Source: Lachnospiraceae bacterium
GTDB taxonomy: Bacteria > Bacillota > Clostridia > Lachnospirales > Lachnospiraceae
NCBI GenBank assembly: GCA_910575775.1
Contig: CAJTEY010000008.1
Location: forward strand, 1-64,000
Reading direction: 5' to 3'
DNA length: 64,000 nt
The position numbers were made by a program, and so were the translations under genes. The notes under the pieces were generated by a model, which saw only the letters and a program-made list of their open reading frames with translations, was not told the DNA's origin and did no database searches. How positions within the stretch are numbered: position 1 is the stretch's first letter; the number at the start of each line of letters is the position of its first letter. Below are positions 1-7,595 of the stretch, piece after piece.

Positions 1-99
1 ATGAAATCGTAAGATGAACGTAAATGGAGAGCCGTGTGCATCGAGAGATGCCCGCACGGTTCGGGAGGGAGTGGCCCCGTAAGGGGTTGCTTACCTCAT
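1..99 (+). mobile_element. 3' end of a bacterial group II intron (domains V and VI)
   Basis: Bases 29-62 fold as a 34-nt domain V: GAGC (29-32, containing the catalytic AGC) pairs with GTTC (59-62), and the stem continues through CGTGTGC/GCACG to a GAGA-type tetraloop. Bases 65-97 fit domain VI: GAGG/CCTC and GTGGCCCC/GGGGTTGC around a GTAA loop, with A93 available as the bulged branch-point. The intron would end at AT (98-99), and the coding frame of the interrupted gene resumes at 100. The rest of the intron, and any reverse transcriptase it encodes, lies outside the window. Confidence 0.8.
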
Positions 100-780
100 G
101 ATTTGGACATCGACGTACAGCGGTTGAAGCTGCTGAAAGCCAACCATTTGAGCCAGCGGTATGCCCTGGAGGATCAGATCATCAAGTACCTGCCGCAAAA
201 AATAGTGTCCCTGGAACAGCGCATTGAGGGCTACACCGCCGACATAAACCGGCTGAAAGAGAACACCCATCCCAACGAGGACGGCTTTTCCCCCATGGAG
301 GTGGAGGGCACCGTCTACACCGACAAAAAAGCGGCAGGCAGCGCCATCCTCGCCGCCTGCAAAGCCATGACCAGCCCCGATCCTGTCCCCCTGGGCCAGT
401 ACCGGGGCTTTGCTATGGAACTGTCCTTTGAGAGCTTCAGCAAGGAGTTCCGTATCACGCTGAAAGGGACGCTCACACACACCACCGGCCTGGGTACGGA
501 TATTTTCGGCAACATCCTCCGTCTGGATAATCTGCTGGGCGGTATGGAGGAACGGCTGATCGCCTGCCGGGAACAGCTTGAGAATGTCAACGTCCAACTG
601 GCTAACGCCAAGCAGGAGGTGGAAAAGCCCTTCCCCCAGGAGGACGAGCTGAAAACAAAATCCGCCCGTCTGGACGAATTAAACATCCTGCTGAACATGG
701 ATAAACGGGAGAGCGAGATCGTGGACGGGGAACCGGGTGAGGATACCCCCGCCCGTGACGGCCCTGGCCGGGATCGGTGA
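100..780 (+). CDS. C-terminal exon of a giant ICE helicase/DNA-methylase-type protein
   Basis: This is the last ~226 residues of a protein whose upstream part is cut off by the group II intron and the window edge. The visible part begins DLDIDVQRLKLLKANH and is mainly alpha-helical with coiled-coil stretches (about residues 30-60 and 150-195), ending in an acidic tail. It resembles the C-terminus of the very large SNF2-like helicase / N-6 methylase proteins encoded beside the transfer genes of Tn1549-like elements. No catalytic motif is visible here, so the assignment rests on tail similarity and position. If the intron still splices, an intact protein could be made; otherwise the gene is disrupted. 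Confidence 0.6.
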   Translation, partial: DLDIDVQRLKLLKANHLSQRYALEDQIIKYLPQKIVSLEQRIEGYTADINRLKENTHPNEDGFSPMEVEGTVYTDKKAAGSAILAACKAMTSPDPVPLGQYRGFAMELSFESFSKEFRITLKGTLTHTTGLGTDIFGNILRLDNLLGGMEERLIACREQLENVNVQLANAKQEVEKPFPQEDELKTKSARLDELNILLNMDKRESEIVDGEPGEDTPARDGPGRDR

Positions 781-850
781 GCATCGCACATTTGCCGCGC
801 CGGTGGCTATGCGGTATAATGACCGCAGAAAACGGACGGAGGTGAAAGCG

Positions 851-1180
851 GTGACTGACAAGATAAAATTTGAAACCTTTGTGGACGCCCAGGGCACAGC
901 ATTTCAGGAGTATGTGAGTTCCATCACCGCGAAGCTGCCCAAGGCGGACAAGGAGTACCAGGCCATCCGGGACAAGATCGAAAGTATTTACCGGCAGTAC
1001 CCCCATGTGATGGAGGTGTTCGACACGGAACAGGCGTCGGCGCTGACCGAACAGGAGTGTGCGGCGCTCATTCAGGCCATGGGCCTGCAAAACCAGCTTG
1101 TGGAGATAGAGATACAGACGCTCTACCTCCGGGGCTGTTATGACGGCGTGGGCTATCTCAAAAAAGCGTGTGTCCTGTGA
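851..1180 (+). CDS. Conserved ICE protein of unknown function
   Basis: 109 residues from a GTG start chosen for the GGAGG site at 838-842; upstream in-frame starts lack a ribosome site and overlap the previous gene. The protein is small, helical and charged, with no signal peptide or membrane segment. Its sequence type (MTDKIKFETFVDAQGTAF, ending near GYLKKA) is familiar from Tn1549-like elements, where it follows the large helicase gene, but I know of no characterised function. Confidence 0.7.
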   Translation: MTDKIKFETFVDAQGTAFQEYVSSITAKLPKADKEYQAIRDKIESIYRQYPHVMEVFDTEQASALTEQECAALIQAMGLQNQLVEIEIQTLYLRGCYDGVGYLKKACVL

Positions 1181-1184
1181 CGAA

Positions 1185-1215
1185 GGGCGGCGCTGGCAGT
1201 CAGCCAGCGCCGCCC
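1185..1215 (+). terminator. Strong GC hairpin without T-tract
   Basis: A perfect 13-bp stem (1185-1197 with 1203-1215, GGGCGGCGCTGGC and its complement) closes a 5-nt loop just after the preceding stop. There is no T-run, so it may be an mRNA-stabilising or processing hairpin rather than a terminator. Confidence 0.5.
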
Positions 1216-1261
1216 CCTACATAACCGGGAATAAAAAATTCATAGGAGAAAAAGCAAAAAA

Positions 1262-1447
1262 ATGAAAATTTCCGTCAACCAAGTCCAGTGTAAGCGGTGC
1301 GGCAGTATCATCGTGTCAGAACACAGCCACGACCTCAAATGGTGCAAGTGCCGGGGCGTGGCCGTAGACGGCGGCAGGGACTACCTGAAACGGCTGACTG
1401 GCGACCCGCCCAGCGAATTTGTGGAACTCAGCAAGTGGGAGAAATAG
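1262..1447 (+). CDS. Small zinc-ribbon-like ICE protein (DUF7695-like)
   Basis: 61 residues with CKRCG near the N-terminus and WCKCRG about 20 residues later, a four-cysteine arrangement suited to one zinc ion, followed by the AVDGGRDYLKR segment widespread in small proteins of Firmicutes mobile elements. The GGAGAAAAAG stretch upstream can serve as the ribosome site. The function is unknown; the DUF number is from memory. Confidence 0.6.
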   Translation: MKISVNQVQCKRCGSIIVSEHSHDLKWCKCRGVAVDGGRDYLKRLTGDPPSEFVELSKWEK

Positions 1448-1451
1448 CCAT

Positions 1452-1955
1452 TTATTCGTTGATAATCAGCTTATTCAGATCAAAAAGTGCCGTTTTATAA
1501 TTCTGTACCCGGTACAGGCGCTTGTTGGGATCGGGCTGCTCTATCACATGACCTTCTCGCTCTAAAAGCTCCTTTTGCGCTTCCTTGTCAAAATACCGGC
1601 CATAGTCTATCAGCATCCCCCGGAGTGAGATCATGCGCCAGTAGGGTATCAGGCTATCCCGGTCAGCCTCGCCATAGTCTTTCAGTTCTGTGATAAAGTC
1701 CACCCGCTGAACATCGGCGGGCCTCCAGAACAATTTTTTATCAAAGGGCATGATACCGCCGCCCTCGATCTCGCAGAAGTCAGCCCCCTTCCGTCTGGCC
1801 CACATATCGCAGATGGCCTCCTGGGTGGTGAGCTTCCCTGCGGGGATCATGCACATAATGGTGGCGAATGTCTGCTTGTCCAAGTACGCCGTCTTTTTCG
1901 CGGCGGGGGTATATACCACAGGGCGTTTCTCTTTGTCCGGTTCAACGTGTCCCAT
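1452..1955 (-). CDS. MGMT/alkyltransferase-like ICE protein (putative)
   Basis: 167 residues, transcribed against the transfer genes. The segment ATIMCMIPAGKLTTQEAICDMW resembles the winged-helix part of O6-alkylguanine methyltransferase-like proteins (pattern IPxGKxTTYGDIA). The PCHRV acceptor-cysteine motif of true methyltransferases is not visible, so a DNA-binding alkyltransferase-like role without repair chemistry is possible. An 'MGMT family' label is often given to this ICE protein; I treat it as tentative. Confidence 0.5.
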   Translation of the reverse strand: MGHVEPDKEKRPVVYTPAAKKTAYLDKQTFATIMCMIPAGKLTTQEAICDMWARRKGADFCEIEGGGIMPFDKKLFWRPADVQRVDFITELKDYGEADRDSLIPYWRMISLRGMLIDYGRYFDKEAQKELLEREGHVIEQPDPNKRLYRVQNYKTALFDLNKLIINE

Positions 1956-2102
1956 TCATCGGCCCTCCATGTATAACTTTGCTTTTGCCGCATTATACCA
2001 TCTTTTGCGCCCTTTTACAACAAGAACCGTACATAGCCGGGGAGATTTTCAATCCGAAAGTCCCCCCGGCTATTACTATCTCAAAAAAGGAGTTGATAAA
2101 CC

Positions 2103-2441
2103 ATGACAGGCGAGGAACTGCGGGACGAATTGTACCAGCGTATCGTGAACGCCCAAGCAAAGTACCGGGGATGGCTTTTGACCCAGCCGCCCAATGTAAT
2201 CCTTGACCACGCTTGTGCGTACACCGTCCAAGAGGACATCGTGATGGAAATGTCGGCGCTCAAACTGCCGGAGGCCCAGGTCAGAGCGCTGCTGAAATCC
2301 CACAACCCACTGGCGGACATTTACAAGGAGTGGAACAAGACGGAAACCCACCACATGGAGGACTTGCGGGACGTGATCGAGGCCCGCGCCGACGCTGTGA
2401 TACAAGCTGAAAAGAAAGCGGGCCAGCGGGAGGGACGGTAG
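2103..2441 (+). CDS. DUF3848 domain protein
   Basis: 112 residues; the start follows AAAAAAGGAG at good spacing. The pattern of Tyr-Arg-Gly-Trp-Leu followed by Pro-Pro-Asn-Val-Ile-Leu and EDIVME is typical of DUF3848 proteins in clostridial ICEs. The stop abuts the ATG of the TOPRIM gene with no gap, so the two are coupled. The function is unknown. Confidence 0.7.
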   Translation: MTGEELRDELYQRIVNAQAKYRGWLLTQPPNVILDHACAYTVQEDIVMEMSALKLPEAQVRALLKSHNPLADIYKEWNKTETHHMEDLRDVIEARADAVIQAEKKAGQREGR

Positions 2442-3389
2442 ATGGGCTACGTCACGCCGGAACAGATCACCCAGGCAAAGGAGCTTGACCTGCTGACCTA
2501 CCTCCAGCGGTTTGACCCCCATGAGCTGGTACACGTCAGCGGGAACACCTACTGCACCCGTGAGCATGACAGCCTGAAAATCAGCAACGGCAAGTGGAAT
2601 TGGTTTTCCCGTGGTATCGGCGGCAAGACGGCCCTGGACTATCTTATCAAAGTCCAGGGCTTTTCCTTTACCCAGGCGGTGGAGGCCCTGGTGGGCCAGA
2701 ATTTCTCCCCCCTGCCCCGTGCGCCCCAGGCCCAGCCGAAAAAACAGGAACCCAGGGTGCTGTCCCTGCCCAAGTCCAGCCGGTGCGCCACCCACATGGT
2801 CAGCTATCTCCACGGGCGGGGCATCGACTATGACGTGATCGACTACTGCATCCAGACCGGGCGCTTGTACGAAAGCCTTCCCTATCACAACTGCGTGTTC
2901 GTGGGCCGTGACCTGAAAGGCCAGCCCCGGTACGCCGCCCTACGCGGCACCGTGGGGGACTTCAAGGGCGAGGCCCCCGGCAGCGACAAGCGGTACTCGT
3001 TCACGATTGCCGAGAACCCCAGCGCCCCCGGCGTCCATCTGTTTGAATCGGCCATCGACCTGTTGAGCTACGCCACTTTGCTGAAAATGAATGGCCGGGA
3101 CTGGCGGCAGGACGCTCTACTCTCCCTGGGCGGGGTGTTCAAGCGGAAACAGGAGTTTGTTATCCCTCTCGCTCTCAGCCAGTACCTCCAAGACCACCCC
3201 GGCACCAACACGCTCTATCTCCATCTGGACAACGACGAGGTGGGCCGGGACGCGGCGGCGGGCATCATGGAGGGCCTGGGGGACAAGTACACGGTACAGG
3301 ACAGACCGCCGCCCTATGGCAAGGACGTGAACGAGCTGCTTCAGCGGAAGCTGGGGCTGACGCATCGAAAGGAGGAATGGAGCCGGTGA
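2442..3389 (+). CDS. DUF3991/TOPRIM primase-like protein
   Basis: 315 residues. The N-terminal ~90 residues resemble a degenerate CHC2-type primase zinc domain (YCTREHDSLKIS then WNWFSRGIGG). A DUF3991-like middle follows, then a TOPRIM fold with HLFESAIDLLSYATL (acidic Glu) and LHLDNDEVGRDAA (DxD motif) near residues 195-275. Such proteins are thought to prime or process transferred DNA in Tn1549-like ICEs. It overlaps the ParM-like gene through GTGA. Confidence 0.75.
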   Translation: MGYVTPEQITQAKELDLLTYLQRFDPHELVHVSGNTYCTREHDSLKISNGKWNWFSRGIGGKTALDYLIKVQGFSFTQAVEALVGQNFSPLPRAPQAQPKKQEPRVLSLPKSSRCATHMVSYLHGRGIDYDVIDYCIQTGRLYESLPYHNCVFVGRDLKGQPRYAALRGTVGDFKGEAPGSDKRYSFTIAENPSAPGVHLFESAIDLLSYATLLKMNGRDWRQDALLSLGGVFKRKQEFVIPLALSQYLQDHPGTNTLYLHLDNDEVGRDAAAGIMEGLGDKYTVQDRPPPYGKDVNELLQRKLGLTHRKEEWSR

Positions 3390-4309
3390 AGGACTATCAG
3401 GGCATGAAGATCATCGGCATCGACAACGGCTACGGCAACATCAAGACCGCAAACTGCTGTTTTCCGGCAGGGCTGACCGCCCATGACGCCGAGCCGGTAT
3501 TTAAGGACGAGTTGCTAATCTACGGCGGGCGGTACTACCTGATCGGGACGGGCCACAAGGAGTTTACCGCTGACAAGACCGGGGACGACGACTATTATAT
3601 CCTAACCCTGGCGGCTATCGCCCGTGAGCTGAACGTGCATGGGCTGACCGACGCCGCGGTGCGCCTCGCCGTGGGCCTGCCCCTGACCTGGGTGAGCCAG
3701 CAGCGGGAGGACTTCAAAGCATACCTCCTGCGAAGCCGGGAGGTGAGCTTCACCTTCCGGGGAAAAACGTATCAGGCGGAGATCGCCGGGGCTGATGTGT
3801 TCCCCCAGGGCTTTGCGGCGGTAGCCAGTCAGATCAGGGACTTCCAGGGCGTGAATATGCTGTGCGACATTGGAAACGGCACCATGAATATCATGTTTAT
3901 CAACGACCGCAAACCCGCCGCAGACCGAATGTTCACGGAGAAGTACGGCACCCACCAATGTATGCTGGCCGTCCGGGAGAACGTCATGCGAACCCACCAC
4001 GCTACGGTGGACGACTCCATCATCAACCGGGTGCTGCGGTTCGGCACGGCGGACATTCAGGAGGACTACCTGACCACCATCCGGGAAACCGCCGCAGGGT
4101 ATGTGCGTGAGATTTTCCGCATCCTGCGAGAGCATGAGTACAACCCGGCCCTCATGCGGCTTCATGTGCTGGGCGGCGGGAGCTGTCTGATCCGCAACTT
4201 CGGGGAGTACGACGCCGACCGTGTGACCATCTACGATGATATTTGCGCCACAGCCAAGGGCTATGAGTATCTGTGCGAACAGGCTTTGCGTAGGGGCGTG
4301 AGAGAATGA
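3386..4309 (+). CDS. ParM/StbA-type actin-like segregation ATPase
   Basis: About 307 residues. The phosphate-1 motif IGIDNGYGNIKTAN lies at the N-terminus, and a later DIGNGTMNIMFIN and LGGGSCLIRN match the phosphate-2 and adenosine motifs of actin-like ParM proteins. I place the start at GTG 3386 because AGGAGG (3370-3375) is 10 nt away and the codon overlaps the previous stop; ATG 3377 is too close to the ribosome site. Expected role: filament-driven partitioning of the excised circular element, together with the next gene as adaptor. Confidence 0.75.
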   Translation: MKDYQGMKIIGIDNGYGNIKTANCCFPAGLTAHDAEPVFKDELLIYGGRYYLIGTGHKEFTADKTGDDDYYILTLAAIARELNVHGLTDAAVRLAVGLPLTWVSQQREDFKAYLLRSREVSFTFRGKTYQAEIAGADVFPQGFAAVASQIRDFQGVNMLCDIGNGTMNIMFINDRKPAADRMFTEKYGTHQCMLAVRENVMRTHHATVDDSIINRVLRFGTADIQEDYLTTIRETAAGYVREIFRILREHEYNPALMRLHVLGGGSCLIRNFGEYDADRVTIYDDICATAKGYEYLCEQALRRGVRE

Positions 4310-4587
4310 AAATCAAGCGGTTTTCTCTCCGATTTAATCTTGATTGGGAGGATGACCGCAGGGCATGGGAAGCCCTGCACCGTATGGACGCTCAATCCAT
4401 CAATAAAGAGATTATCACAAGGATAAACGCAAAGGAGCAAACCGATGTTTTGAAAGACTTTATCCGTCAGGTCGTTTCTGAAGAACTGATACGAGCCACA
4501 GAAGGTGGCTCTATCCAGCCAGCGGCGCAAACGCAAGCCAGCGCAGAGGAAATAAACGACGTGTTTGACTTTCTGGACAGCTTTTAG
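4306..4587 (+). CDS. Small partner of ParM-like protein (ParR-like candidate)
   Basis: 93 residues, ATGA-overlapping the ParM-like gene. The N-terminus (KIKRFSLRFNLDWEDDRRAWEAL) fits a ribbon-helix-helix style DNA-binding fold, followed by helices and a short acidic, hydrophobic tail (EEINDVFDFLDSF) of the sort that contacts the filament in ParR adaptors. The palindromes immediately downstream are candidate binding sites. The role is inferred from position and shape, not sequence recognition. Confidence 0.55.
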   Translation: MKIKRFSLRFNLDWEDDRRAWEALHRMDAQSINKEIITRINAKEQTDVLKDFIRQVVSEELIRATEGGSIQPAAQTQASAEEINDVFDFLDSF

Positions 4588-4651
4588 TGGCATCACCCGT
4601 GATGCCACTTTTTCCAGCCCATTGAGGGGCATGGCATCACCCGTGATGCCA
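4587..4651 (+). repeat. Two copies of a GGCATCAC-CC-GTGATGCC palindrome
   Basis: The palindrome occurs at 4587-4608 (10-bp arms, 2-nt centre) and again at 4632-4651 (9-bp arms), 45 bp apart. The first copy overlaps the stop codon of the ParR-like gene and is followed by TTTTT, so it can act as a terminator; the second has no T-run. The exact repetition suggests protein-binding sites (partition site or operator). Confidence 0.75.
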
Positions 4652-4678
4652 CAAATAAAACCGAAAGGATGTTGACCT

Positions 4679-4858
4679 ATGGCTATGAACCGGCCCCAGA
4701 GCAAACCGCCCCCCAAGCCCGTCCGCCGCATTTCCCCAGCGGAGTGGGCGTGGCTTGACCGCATCAACCGCCAGCTTGCCTACGACGAATATATGCAGGC
4801 CAAGCGGGAGTATTGGCTTGCGGCCCGCCCCGCCAGGGGGGAATCCGACCGGGCTTGA
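4679..4858 (+). CDS. Small basic ICE protein, unknown
   Basis: 59 residues from ATG 4679 (AAAGGA ribosome site about 9 nt upstream; a second ATG at 4685 is also possible). It is proline- and arginine-rich at the N-terminus, with a central helix ISPAEWAWLDRINRQLAYDEYM. It sits between the partition repeats and the probable oriT, and no domain is recognised. Confidence 0.5.
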   Translation: MAMNRPQSKPPPKPVRRISPAEWAWLDRINRQLAYDEYMQAKREYWLAARPARGESDRA

Positions 4859-4899
4859 ACCTACCCCACCCGTTCTCCCGCGCCGCAGGCGCAGAGGGC

Positions 4900-5000
4900 G
4901 GTATTGTCTTAACAAGCAACGTCCTTGCTACAGCAAGGACAGCTTGACAGGGGCTTGCCGCCCCTATGACCCCGCATTTACAACCGACTTTCCAGAAAGG
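4900..5000 (+). other. Probable origin of transfer (oriT) region
   Basis: The non-coding stretch directly upstream of mobC and the relaxase contains two adjacent inverted repeats: GTCCTTGC/GCAAGGAC (about 4921-4940) and AGGGGC...GCCCCT (about 4951-4968). Relaxases of this family usually nick beside such repeats immediately upstream of mobC. The nick site itself cannot be read from sequence alone. Confidence 0.5.
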
Positions 5001-5011
5001 AGCGTTTCATT

Positions 5012-5332
5012 TTGAGAAAACGGAACTGCCGCGTCGTCGTCTATTTTTCCAAGGACGAGTTAGACGCGCTGACGAAAAAAATCCGCAAGTCCCACCTCTC
5101 GCGGGAGGGCTTCATCCGTGCGGCTGTTGCCGGTAAGGAGGTCAAGGACGGGCCGACTGCCGACGTGCCTGCGCTGATCCAGGAGGTGCGGCGCGTGGGG
5201 AGCAACCTCAATCAGATTTTGAAGCGGGCCAATTCCATCGGCCTGCTGGACGTGCCCCAGCTCCGCAAGGATGTGGCCGACCTCCGCACGGTTGAGAAGC
5301 TGATCGTGGATGCCTACACCATGCCGGACTGA
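5012..5332 (+). CDS. mobC: MobC-type relaxosome accessory protein
   Basis: 106 residues from a TTG start preceded by AGAAAGGAG. The N-terminal RKRNCRVVVYFSKDELDAL strand-helix-helix fits a ribbon-helix-helix domain, and VRRVGSNLNQILKRANS is the signature of the MobC mobilisation family. It should bind oriT and help the relaxase open the DNA. The relaxase ATG follows the stop by one base. Confidence 0.8.
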   Translation: MRKRNCRVVVYFSKDELDALTKKIRKSHLSREGFIRAAVAGKEVKDGPTADVPALIQEVRRVGSNLNQILKRANSIGLLDVPQLRKDVADLRTVEKLIVDAYTMPD

Positions 5333-5333
5333 T

Positions 5334-6776
5334 ATGGCCGTTACCTCTATCTGGCCCATCAAGGGGCGCGTGGACAGGGTGATAAACTACGCCCGGAACC
5401 CGGAAAAGACCACCGAGGGCAGCTATGAGGAACTGGCGTCCCTCCACGCTGTTGGCGATGTGCTGGAGTATGCCGCCAATGACATGAAAACCGAGCGCCG
5501 CTCCTATGTGTCCTGCTTGAACTGTGAAGAAGAAACCGCTGCCCATCAATTTATCGAAACGAAAAAGCTATGGCAGCGCATATCGGGCCGGGACAAAATG
5601 GGGGGCCGCGTCTGTTTCCACGGTTATCAGTCCTTCAAGGCCAATGAGGTCACGGCGGAGATTGCCCATGAGATCGGCGTCAAGCTGGCGCAGGAGTTGT
5701 GGGGCGACCGCTTTGAGGTGGTAGTGGCTACCCACTGTAATACCGGCCATTATCATAATCACTTTGTCCTGAACTCTGTTTCTTTCGCGGATGGGCTGAA
5801 ATTTGATAACACCCCCGCCGACTATGCCCGTATGCGGGAGGTGTCAGACCGGCTTTGCCGGGAGTACGCCATTTCCGTCATTGAGAACCCCGGCGGGCGG
5901 GCCAAGCACTACGCCGAATGGCAGGCGGAGCAGAACGGCAAGCCCACCCATCGGGGCACCATCCGGGCGGACATTGACCGGGCCATCCTCGCATCCACCA
6001 CCGAGCGCGACTTTCTGCGGGTGATGGGTGAAATGGGCTACCAGATCAAAACACGGAGCAAGGGCGGCAAGCCCCTGAAATATCCAGCCCTGAAACCACC
6101 CGACGCTGGCGGTTACTTCCGTTTCCACAAGCTGGGTGAGGGCTACTCCCTGGACGAGATCAAAGAGCGTATTCTGCACAACCTCCAAAAGCAAGTGCCA
6201 TTCCCAGAGGAGGTGCATCGCCCGCCTCGGTGTTACCGGGTGCGGGGAAAGCCGAGGAAGAAAGTCACCGGCCTGCGGGCGCTGTACTTCCGATATTGCT
6301 ATGAACTTCACATCATCGTCAAGAAACCGGCATCCGTCAAGCGGGTGTCTTTTTTGTTGCGGGAGGACATCGCCAAGCTGGACAGGCTGGACGCAGAAAC
6401 CCGGTTTTTGGGAAAGCACCGCATCGGCACCATCGGGGAGCTGACCGCCCACCGGGAAACGGCGTCGGCGGAGGTGGACGCCCTGACCGCCCAGCGGCAG
6501 GAACTCCGTAAGGAACTGCGGCGACTGAACAGACTGGGCGACCCCGTGGCCGTGGGCGAGGTGAAGCAGAAGATCAGCGCCCTGTCCAGCCGGATCAGGG
6601 CGGTACGAAAGGAGGTGGTCTTATGTGATGGCATCGCCCAGCGTTCCGGGCAGGTCAAGGAAAACCTGGATCGACTGATAGAACAAAAGGAAACCGAACG
6701 AAAGGAGCTGACACAGCATGAGCTATTCAGGCGACGCGGCGGAGCAGGTCGTGAGGCTGTCCCTGGAAACAGGTGA
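5334..6776 (+). CDS. MOBP-type relaxase (MobA/VirD2 family)
   Basis: 480 residues; the start is set at ATG 5334, coupled to the MobC stop (TGATATG), with no ribosome site of its own. The first ~200 residues hold the relaxase domain: THCNTGHYHNHFVLNSV is the metal-binding histidine cluster, and conserved tyrosines near the N-terminus (for example in VINYARNPEKT or RRSYV) are candidates for DNA attachment. The C-terminal third is a long charged coiled coil. Expected role: nick oriT and pilot the strand through the coupling protein. Confidence 0.85.
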   Translation: MAVTSIWPIKGRVDRVINYARNPEKTTEGSYEELASLHAVGDVLEYAANDMKTERRSYVSCLNCEEETAAHQFIETKKLWQRISGRDKMGGRVCFHGYQSFKANEVTAEIAHEIGVKLAQELWGDRFEVVVATHCNTGHYHNHFVLNSVSFADGLKFDNTPADYARMREVSDRLCREYAISVIENPGGRAKHYAEWQAEQNGKPTHRGTIRADIDRAILASTTERDFLRVMGEMGYQIKTRSKGGKPLKYPALKPPDAGGYFRFHKLGEGYSLDEIKERILHNLQKQVPFPEEVHRPPRCYRVRGKPRKKVTGLRALYFRYCYELHIIVKKPASVKRVSFLLREDIAKLDRLDAETRFLGKHRIGTIGELTAHRETASAEVDALTAQRQELRKELRRLNRLGDPVAVGEVKQKISALSSRIRAVRKEVVLCDGIAQRSGQVKENLDRLIEQKETERKELTQHELFRRRGGAGREAVPGNR

Positions 6777-7593
6777 GGTAGCGGTCAAGCTGGCCGGCGA
6801 GGGTGCCAAGCAGCTTGCCATCCTCTTGTACGCCATCCTGCGGGAGCAGAAGAAAACCAAGGGCAAGACCCGGCTGACCAATATGCTCCGCAGCGGCAAG
6901 GAGCTGAAGGTGTTCGCCGTGAAGGACAGCGACCTCCAGCTTTTTTGCCGGGAGGCCAAGAAGTACGGCGTCCTCTACTGCGTCCTGAAAGACCGGGACG
7001 CCACGGACGGGCTGACCGACATCATGGTACGGGCGGAGGACGCCAGCAAGATCAACCGCATCATTGAGCGGTTCGGCCTTGCCACCGTGGATATGGCCGA
7101 GGTCAGGCGGGAGATCGAACAGAGCCGTCAGGAACAGAAGAACGACGCCCCGGAAGCGCCAGCGGCGGCAGAGCCGATGACCGAGCAGGAGGTGGACGAT
7201 CTGCTGGACGCTATGCTCTCCCCCGCCCCGGAACAGGAGGGCGAGCTGCCCGTCCCGGAGCGCACCGCCCCCGAACAAGACAACGATGATTTTTTGGAGG
7301 CGGTGTTGGGCGTTTCCCCCACCAGGGAGGAAGGGCAGACCGAAAACCCCACCGAGGGCCGGATCGAGAAATCCCGTCAGTCCGAGCCTACCTCAAAGCC
7401 CAAAGAGCCAACCGCACCGGGTACTTCTGAACCGCAGGAGCGTTCCCGCCGTTCTGTCCGGCAGGAGTTGAACGACATCAAGGCGGAACAGAGGGAAAAG
7501 GCGGCAAAGGGCAGGGAGCAGTCCAAGCCCACCAAGGGGCCGAAACACAAGGCCCCGCGAAAGTATAAACCCAAACGGTTAAAGGAGCGATAA
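6718..7593 (+). CDS. PcfB family (DUF3801) conjugation accessory protein
   Basis: 291 residues; the start lies 59 bp inside the relaxase gene with AAAGGAG upstream. The N-terminal ~135 residues (AILLYAILREQKKTKGKTRLTNM, then FCREAKKYGVLYCVLKD) match PcfB proteins, which recruit the relaxase-DNA complex to the VirD4 coupling protein. The rest is a low-complexity acidic linker ending in a strongly basic tail (KPTKGPKHKAPRKYKPKRLKER), likely nucleic-acid binding. Confidence 0.8.
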   Translation: MSYSGDAAEQVVRLSLETGEVAVKLAGEGAKQLAILLYAILREQKKTKGKTRLTNMLRSGKELKVFAVKDSDLQLFCREAKKYGVLYCVLKDRDATDGLTDIMVRAEDASKINRIIERFGLATVDMAEVRREIEQSRQEQKNDAPEAPAAAEPMTEQEVDDLLDAMLSPAPEQEGELPVPERTAPEQDNDDFLEAVLGVSPTREEGQTENPTEGRIEKSRQSEPTSKPKEPTAPGTSEPQERSRRSVRQELNDIKAEQREKAAKGREQSKPTKGPKHKAPRKYKPKRLKER

Positions 7594-7595
7594 CT

